DNA of 64,000 nucleotides from the NCBI GenBank assembly GCA_040397235.1, contig JBBAWH010000005.1:1-64000 (forward strand). The letters run 5' to 3'. The stretch's first letter is position 1, and the number at the start of each line of letters is the position of its first letter. The notes beneath the pieces are model-generated. The model saw nothing but the letters and a program-made list of their open reading frames with translations, was not told the DNA's origin and ran no database searches. A program made the translations under genes and the position numbers. Shown in pieces: positions 59,038-64,000 of this stretch. Source of the DNA: Limnocylindrus sp040397235 (lineage in GTDB: Bacteria; Chloroflexota; Limnocylindria; Limnocylindrales; Limnocylindraceae).

Positions 59038-60630
59038 TCAGCGACGGACGCCACCCCCCATGGCTAGCTCAACGAGCGAGGTGTGGGCCGCGCCCGTAGA
59101 GCCGCGCCCAGCGAACGAGGCAACGCTGCGGCGATAGGCGGTTCCAGCAATATCGAGATGCACCCACGGCACGGTCACGAACTCGCGCAGGAAGAGGCCG
59201 CTGCGAATCAGCGAAGCCTCGCGCGAGCCTGAATTCTGGAAGTCGGCCGACCAGGTCGACATGTTCTTCATATAGGCCTCAGCCAGCGGGTACGGCCAGT
59301 AGACCTCTCCCGCGCGGCGTGCGGCGAGGTGGAACTCATCGAGGAAGGCTGCATCGGTGCCGCAGGTGGCGGCGACCTCGCCACCGAATGCGGAATAGGC
59401 GATTCCGGTCAGCGTTGCCACATCTACGAGATGCGTTGCGCCGAGCTCGCGCTCGGCGTAGTGCAACGCGTCGCCAAGGATGAGACGCCCTTCGGCGTCG
59501 GTGTTGGTGATCTCGACGCGCTTCCCGTTGAGGGCGGTAACGACGTCGCCAGGTCGTGTGGCGTTTCCGCCCGGCATGTTTTCAACACAGGCCGCCACGG
59601 CGTGAATTGGGCGACCTGGGTCGAGCCGCGCAATGGTTGCCGCAGCCTCAAGCACGGCGATGGCGCCGTTCTTGTCGTGCTTCATCTCTTCCATTTCGGC
59701 GGGAGGCTTCAGCGAGATGCCGCCCGTATCAAAGCAGACGCCCTTGCCAACCATCGCGAGGCGTCGCCCAAGAGGATCTTTCGCGCCAGGCTTTCCACCT
59801 GACAGCACAACGAGGCAGGGTGGGCTCTTCGAGCCTTTGCCGACGGCGAGCAACATGCCGGCGCCCATGCGCTGCAACTGTGCAGCGGTGATGATGGTGG
59901 CGCGCAGGCCAACGGCGCGTGCGCGATCGCGCGCCTCTTCGGCAATGCCGAGTGGCGGCATCTCGTTCGCCGGATAGTTAGACCAGCGTCGTGTACGCAC
60001 AACACCGCTCGCAATGATTTCGGCGCGACGGGCGCCCTCGCTTGCAGCGGCGAGATCGGTACCACTCGGAACGATGATTTCGAGCACGGTGAGTGCTGCA
60101 GGTTGCGCCTCGATGACGCTCTTCCCGCCGATCCCTTCGTGGAATGAGCCGTCAATGACGCCGCGCACAATGAAGTCAACGGCGATCACCGCAGCGTCAC
60201 TCTTCTTTGCCGCGTTCGCGGAAAGGCCTGGACCAAATGATGCGCCACCTTCGGCGCGGAGTGCCGGTGATGTGCTGGTTAGCGCAGCGATGATGCCGGT
60301 GGCATCAATGGCGAGTCGTGTGATCTTGCGTCCGGCGAGGCGACGCGTTGCCGCCGAGGCCCAACGCTGTAGCTCTTGTCGACTAAAGTCGGCGCGAGGG
60401 CCGGCGCCGACCAAAAGAAGGTGATCAGCGGGAAGGCGGCCAGCACTTGTCAGCGTGCAGCTGTAACGGCTCCCTGTCCCCTCGCCGATCGCGCGGAGTG
60501 CAGCGATGCGTCCGCCGCTCTTGCTGTCAGCTTCACGAAGATATGGTGCGTCGAGCTGATCGCTAAAGACTGGAGTGACGAAGACACCCGCCTTGGCCGC
60601 AGCACCCTTGGCTGTGATGATGATCCGCAT
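59038..60630 (-). CDS. pepA: Leucyl aminopeptidase (M17)
   Basis: Two-zinc aminopeptidase releasing N-terminal residues from peptides. The 530-residue protein has VGKGVCFDTGGISLKP with the first metal ligands and the signature NTDAEGRLILGDAL with the second. ATG 60630 has GGAGGATCAG upstream; a longer reading lacks support. It lies beside an SDR gene but shows no coupling to it. Confidence 0.93.
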   Translation of the reverse strand: MRIIITAKGAAAKAGVFVTPVFSDQLDAPYLREADSKSGGRIAALRAIGEGTGSRYSCTLTSAGRLPADHLLLVGAGPRADFSRQELQRWASAATRRLAGRKITRLAIDATGIIAALTSTSPALRAEGGASFGPGLSANAAKKSDAAVIAVDFIVRGVIDGSFHEGIGGKSVIEAQPAALTVLEIIVPSGTDLAAASEGARRAEIIASGVVRTRRWSNYPANEMPPLGIAEEARDRARAVGLRATIITAAQLQRMGAGMLLAVGKGSKSPPCLVVLSGGKPGAKDPLGRRLAMVGKGVCFDTGGISLKPPAEMEEMKHDKNGAIAVLEAAATIARLDPGRPIHAVAACVENMPGGNATRPGDVVTALNGKRVEITNTDAEGRLILGDALHYAERELGATHLVDVATLTGIAYSAFGGEVAATCGTDAAFLDEFHLAARRAGEVYWPYPLAEAYMKNMSTWSADFQNSGSREASLIRSGLFLREFVTVPWVHLDIAGTAYRRSVASFAGRGSTGAAHTSLVELAMGGGVRR

Positions 60631-60655
60631 CTGATCCTCCTCGCGCCTCTGACGC

Positions 60656-61588
60656 CTACTGCTTGCTGACCTTGCGCCTGAGGTAGCCGAGTCGGCCACC
60701 CATATCGACTGGGGCAAAGCCGAGCTCGCGCTCGACCGCATCCGTCGCACCGATGTTATCTAGTGCCAACTGGCGCAACTGGTCAGTTGCAACGGGGAAT
60801 GGGAGGCGAATCGCCTCGGAGATGCGCGCGACGAGGGTGATCAGCAACACCGGCATTGGGATGATGATGCGGCGCTTCCCAAGGGCACGCGCCACCTCAC
60901 GCGTGATCTCGGCATACGTCCAGTAGCGCGGACCGCCCAGTTCGAACGATGCCTTGATGCTCCCCTTCGGTGCATCGAGCACCTGCACGATGGCGCGGGC
61001 AACATCACCAACCCAGACCGGCTGAAAGCGACTCTTCCCGTTGCCAGGAACTGGCACCGCTGGCGCAGGAATCTTGACGAGCGCCGCAACGATATTGAAG
61101 AAGCCGTCGCGCTCCCCCCAGATGAGGCTCGGCTTGAGGATCGTCCAGTCGAGCGATGAGGCGCGAACGAAGCCCTCGCCGCGCGCCTTGGAGCTGGCGT
61201 AGTGCAACTCCGGTCGCTCCAGCACGCCGAGCGCACCGAGATGAATGAGCCGCTTGATGCCGGCCGCCTCGGCCGCCGCAACGATCGTGGCGGTACCAAC
61301 GGCGTTGACGCGCTCAAGGTCGGCGCCGTCGTTCCAGTCGCGTGCTAGTGCCACCAGGTGCACGACCGCATCGCAGCCAACCATCGCCGCGTCGAGTGAC
61401 GCACGATCGTTCACCGTTCCAATCCTAGTTTCGAATTTGCCGGGCGAGGCGGCGACGCGCGCCTGCAGGGCAGTAGCCCGTGCGTCGCTGCGTACGAGGG
61501 CGGTAACGGAGTGTCCGGCGCCGAGGAGTGCTGGCAACACGTGACTCCCCACGAATCCCGTTGCACCGGTGAGAAAGACTCGCGCCAT
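60656..61588 (-). CDS. NAD(P)-binding atypical SDR (NDUFA9/complex-I-like family)
   Basis: This 310-residue Rossmann protein has GATGFVGSHVLPALLGAGH near the N-terminus and the YASSKARGE and PSLIWGERDGFFN parts. That is the atypical SDR pattern of NDUFA9-like and UDP-glucose-epimerase-like proteins, without the classical YxxxK spacing. Function is unknown: possibly a quinone- or lipid-related oxidoreductase. GAGGGGG precedes the ATG. It diverges from the LysE gene. Confidence 0.8.
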   Translation of the reverse strand: MARVFLTGATGFVGSHVLPALLGAGHSVTALVRSDARATALQARVAASPGKFETRIGTVNDRASLDAAMVGCDAVVHLVALARDWNDGADLERVNAVGTATIVAAAEAAGIKRLIHLGALGVLERPELHYASSKARGEGFVRASSLDWTILKPSLIWGERDGFFNIVAALVKIPAPAVPVPGNGKSRFQPVWVGDVARAIVQVLDAPKGSIKASFELGGPRYWTYAEITREVARALGKRRIIIPMPVLLITLVARISEAIRLPFPVATDQLRQLALDNIGATDAVERELGFAPVDMGGRLGYLRRKVSKQ

Positions 61589-61636
61589 AGAACCCCCTCT
61601 TCGCTTCCGGGACCTCTCCGGGCCACCGCTCCACTC

Positions 61637-61642
61637 TATGAT
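61637..61642 (+). promoter_or_regulatory. -10 hexamer TATGAT for a leaderless start
   Basis: TATGAT, 6 bases, then ATG 61649 of the LysE-type gene. Confidence 0.55.
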
Positions 61643-61648
61643 GCACCG

Positions 61649-62284
61649 ATGATTGGCGCACTGCTCGCGGGTATGTTCGCAGGCTACGCAATCGCTGTCC
61701 CCGTCGGCGTGATCGCCGTGCTCATCATTGAGACGGGGATGATGGGCGGCCTCCGTCGCGGGCTTGCCGCCGGCGCAGGCGCTGCGACCGTCGACCTACT
61801 CTTCTGCTCGTTGGCGCTCGTTGTTGGCGGCCTCCTCAACCAACTTCTTGCCGCTGCCCTGATGCCACTCCAGCTCCTCTCGGGCGGAATTCTGATCTCG
61901 ATCGGGGTCCGCGGGCTCCTCTCGCTGCGCACCTCAAGCACCAGCGCCGATGCGGCCACCGACCCGCGTGTGCGTGGCAGCGCCCGACAGCTCTACCTCC
62001 GCTTCATCGCCCTCACCGCGATGAACCCTGCGACGGTCCTCTACTTCTTGGCGCTCGCCATCGGACTCCCCGGTCTCGGGAGCGACCCGATCAACGCCGT
62101 CGCCTTCACCGTTGGCGCGGCGGGGGCGAGCCTCTCGTGGCAACTCTTGCTGGGGGCGATCGGTGCCGCTGCAGGCCGCATCCTTCCGGAGCGCGCGGTC
62201 ACCGCAACGCGCATCGTCGGCCAGGTGCTGATCATTGGATTCGGTACGAGCATCGCCGTAACGGCGCTGCGCAGCGTCGCTTAG
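61649..62284 (+). CDS. LysE/RhtB-family exporter
   Basis: This 211-residue protein has six hydrophobic segments. The IAVPVGVIAVLIIETGM start and the ALTAMNPATVLYFLALA middle match the LysE/RhtB amino-acid export family in size and form. It exports amino acids or related compounds; substrate unknown. The ATG at 61649 is chosen because TATGAT ends 6 bases before and no upstream ribosome site supports a longer start. Confidence 0.8.
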   Translation: MIGALLAGMFAGYAIAVPVGVIAVLIIETGMMGGLRRGLAAGAGAATVDLLFCSLALVVGGLLNQLLAAALMPLQLLSGGILISIGVRGLLSLRTSSTSADAATDPRVRGSARQLYLRFIALTAMNPATVLYFLALAIGLPGLGSDPINAVAFTVGAAGASLSWQLLLGAIGAAAGRILPERAVTATRIVGQVLIIGFGTSIAVTALRSVA

Positions 62285-63291
62285 CCGATCACCACGTTGC
62301 GCTCCGCGGCAAGGTCGCTGCGCATCGGTCGATCAATGAGCACCCGAATGCGATAACGCACCGTCAACTGCGCTCCGTTAACTCCGTCGAACACAGGTGG
62401 GGCGTCACTCGGAATCTCAAAGGTGACGAGACTCCCCTTCGCTAGGTCACTCGTCTGCAACTCTGCTGCGGCGATGCGCACGTCCGGCGCCATCTTCACG
62501 TCAACATACAGTTCGACACGTGCGCCGCGGCCACCAGAGGCGCTCGGCCAACGAACGTTGACCTGCAGCGCGCTACCCGGAGCGATCGGTGGTGCCGGTT
62601 CAACATCCATGGAGACCTCGCCCTCGGACCAGGCGGCCATCATTGCCGACGGCCCAAGCGACATCACGCCGGAGCGCAGCAGGTCTGGGTTCTGCGCAAT
62701 GTTGATCACGGCGGCCACGCGCTCGTCACCGCCTGCAGCGATATCCCACTCCACCTGCAGCGTCCACACGACCATGTAGGCACCGAGATGCACCGAGGGT
62801 GGCCCGAGTTTTGGAGCGGGAGCAAGGATCTTGAGGTCAATCTCGTCGCCCGGGGCCAGCGTTGCTGGCACGGCGATCTCCATCAGCGGCACGTTGGCGA
62901 ACTCGCTAGCAAGCACTTCAACCCAAGTTGTGGTGATTTCCTGATCGCCGTTCTTCTGTGTCTGCATTTGCGTGACCTCGCGCACCAGGTGTCCCTTTAC
63001 AGAGACGCGCGTCCCTCGCGCCTTGATCTCTTTGGTCGCGCGAACACGAAGACGGGCATGAATCTCACCACCGACCAGGCTCCCAGGCGTCACCTCTATC
63101 GAGCCCGAGAGCGCGTCGGTGCACGGCGTCAGGAGCTCAGCCCCGGTCAGGAATGCGAGTGGGTGTGCGCCGTCGCGTGCCGCCAACGCCTCGCCGTTCA
63201 GTCGGTCGAGTGGGGCGGGGAGCGAACCCGTCTTCCCTGCGTGGCGCTCCCGGCCCGCTGCGCGCCAGAGGTCGAGGAAGCTGTCAGCCAC
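62281..63291 (-). CDS. Arrestin-like (Spo0M-like?) beta-sandwich protein
   Basis: This 336-residue protein is beta-rich. GSIEVTPGSLVGGEIHARL near residue 60 and the later VPLMEIAVPATLAPGDEIDLKI recall the beta-sandwich repeats of arrestin-like and Spo0M proteins. No enzymatic motif is seen. The start is GTG 63291, overlapping the stop of the HAD gene by 8 bases; a longer upstream reading conflicts with HAD. Family assignment is weak. Confidence 0.45.
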   Translation of the reverse strand: MADSFLDLWRAAGRERHAGKTGSLPAPLDRLNGEALAARDGAHPLAFLTGAELLTPCTDALSGSIEVTPGSLVGGEIHARLRVRATKEIKARGTRVSVKGHLVREVTQMQTQKNGDQEITTTWVEVLASEFANVPLMEIAVPATLAPGDEIDLKILAPAPKLGPPSVHLGAYMVVWTLQVEWDIAAGGDERVAAVINIAQNPDLLRSGVMSLGPSAMMAAWSEGEVSMDVEPAPPIAPGSALQVNVRWPSASGGRGARVELYVDVKMAPDVRIAAAELQTSDLAKGSLVTFEIPSDAPPVFDGVNGAQLTVRYRIRVLIDRPMRSDLAAERNVVIG

Positions 63292-64000
63292 GTGGGACAC
63301 CGCTCGCAGTAACTGCAGCAAGGATGCCCGCCATCTCTGCCGCATCGCGCGCGACCCAGGTCGGCCGCTGCGCCGCCGGTAGGTCGTCAATCTGTACGGC
63401 GCCAACGCCTGCGCCAACGCCCGTCATCAAGAGAATGGAGCGACACCCCGCCGCGTTCGCCGCAGCGATGTCGGTCGCGGGAGAGTCGCCGATCATGATC
63501 GCGTCGCGAATGTCGCTCCCGTCGAGCGCCGCCGCCTGAAGCAGTAGGTCGGGCGCCGGCTTGCCGATCGCCGAGGCGCGCACACCGGTCGCCGCCTCAA
63601 GCGCCGCCACCGCTGCACCCGTGCCCGGCACGAGGCGACCAGGATCGGGGTAGTTGGCGTCGCGATTCGGCACGATCAGCGGGGCACCGGCGCGCACGGC
63701 GTCGGTGGCAACGGCAAGGTCGTGCCAATCAGACTCGCGATCGAGGCCCACTGTCACCGCATCCACTCCCCAAACGGCGAGTGACTCTGGTCCATCGAAC
63801 TCGGCGGTGCGGCATGCGTCGAGCCCAGCGTCGCGCAGCTCAGCGGCGAGGCCCTCTGCCCCGTAGACCAAGATGTGGCGATAGCCCTCATCAACAAAAC
63901 GCTGCGCCACAGCTGAGGCGGCGGTGATGATGCCGTGCGTTGAGAGCGGAGCACCACACGCCTCGATGCGTGAGCGATACTCAACACGGCGCAGGAAGCT
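63284..64000 (-). CDS. HAD-superfamily subclass IIA hydrolase, 5' end outside the window
   Basis: About 239 visible residues continue to the window edge. The frame contains the acidic motif IGDSPATDIAAANAAGC, KPAPDLLLQ with the conserved Lys-Pro, and the cap motifs VGLDRE and NRDANYP typical of NagD/PGP-like HAD-IIA phosphatases. The N-terminal nucleophile DxDG lies beyond position 64000. The overlap with the next gene suggests coupling. Confidence 0.85.
   Translation of the reverse strand, partial: SFLRRVEYRSRIEACGAPLSTHGIITAASAVAQRFVDEGYRHILVYGAEGLAAELRDAGLDACRTAEFDGPESLAVWGVDAVTVGLDRESDWHDLAVATDAVRAGAPLIVPNRDANYPDPGRLVPGTGAAVAALEAATGVRASAIGKPAPDLLLQAAALDGSDIRDAIMIGDSPATDIAAANAAGCRSILLMTGVGAGVGAVQIDDLPAAQRPTWVARDAAEMAGILAAVTASGVPRG

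Overview
This is a GC-rich bacterial chromosome segment packed with housekeeping genes. Genes are separated by short gaps or by 1-8 base start/stop overlaps. I see no phage, transposon, plasmid or CRISPR signatures. A class I lysyl-tRNA synthetase, an F420-type PPOX protein, a type III pantothenate kinase, an AroK-AroB fusion and a histone H1-like basic protein together suggest a streamlined Chloroflexota-type (Limnocylindria-like) or actinobacterium-like organism. That placement is inference. A run of 100 N at 4146-4245 shows this is a draft or metagenome assembly.

Layout. 1-4.4 kb (mostly minus): tRNA-Ser(GGA), tRNA-Ser(CGA), a secreted protein with an LPETN-type C-terminus, an F420-type PPOX protein, a beta-hydroxyacid dehydrogenase, tRNA-Arg, tRNA-Ser(GCT), a HAD phosphatase and the H1-like gene broken by the N gap. 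4.8-11.9 kb (plus): a complete shikimate operon (aroF-aroA-aroE-aroC-aroKB-aroQ-chorismate mutase). It is preceded by what looks like a leaderless attenuator: a -35/-10 promoter, an 11-codon Phe/Tyr-rich peptide and an intrinsic terminator. 12.1-19.3 kb (minus): hppA with a structured leader, then uppP-argR-lysS-serS-DinB-like gene-tRNA-Ser(TGA). All four serine tRNA types lie within 12.3 kb, beside serS.

19.5-27.1 kb: lepB followed by two membrane genes resembling an orphan antiporter module, ndk, and a CoA operon (coaX-coaBC-panB-panC). 27.1-32.5 kb (minus): a BioD/DRTGG ATPase and partner, glutamate dehydrogenase, DegV and an MFS protein. 32.5-37.1 kb (plus): a zinc-ribbon/nuclease-like/MFS operon, a split E2 acyltransferase (separate lipoyl and catalytic proteins) and pdxH. 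37.3-43.5 kb: a complete oligopeptide-type ABC importer. 43.5-50.6 kb: FGGY kinase, bioY, tRNA-His, MFS, a UgpC-type ATPase, NUDIX and an aminotransferase of the GSA-aminomutase type. 50.6-64 kb: pepN with two membrane proteins, nicotinate phosphoribosyltransferase, glgC, an M23 peptidase, leucyl aminopeptidase, an SDR protein, a LysE-type exporter, an arrestin-like protein and a HAD protein cut by the window end.

A recurring theme is promoter architecture. At about eleven starts that lack a Shine-Dalgarno sequence, a TANNNT-like hexamer ends 6-7 bases before the start codon, as expected for leaderless mRNAs. Genes with good Shine-Dalgarno sequences do not show this. The most interesting element is the aromatic leader upstream of aroF, where the leaderless signal and attenuation coincide.
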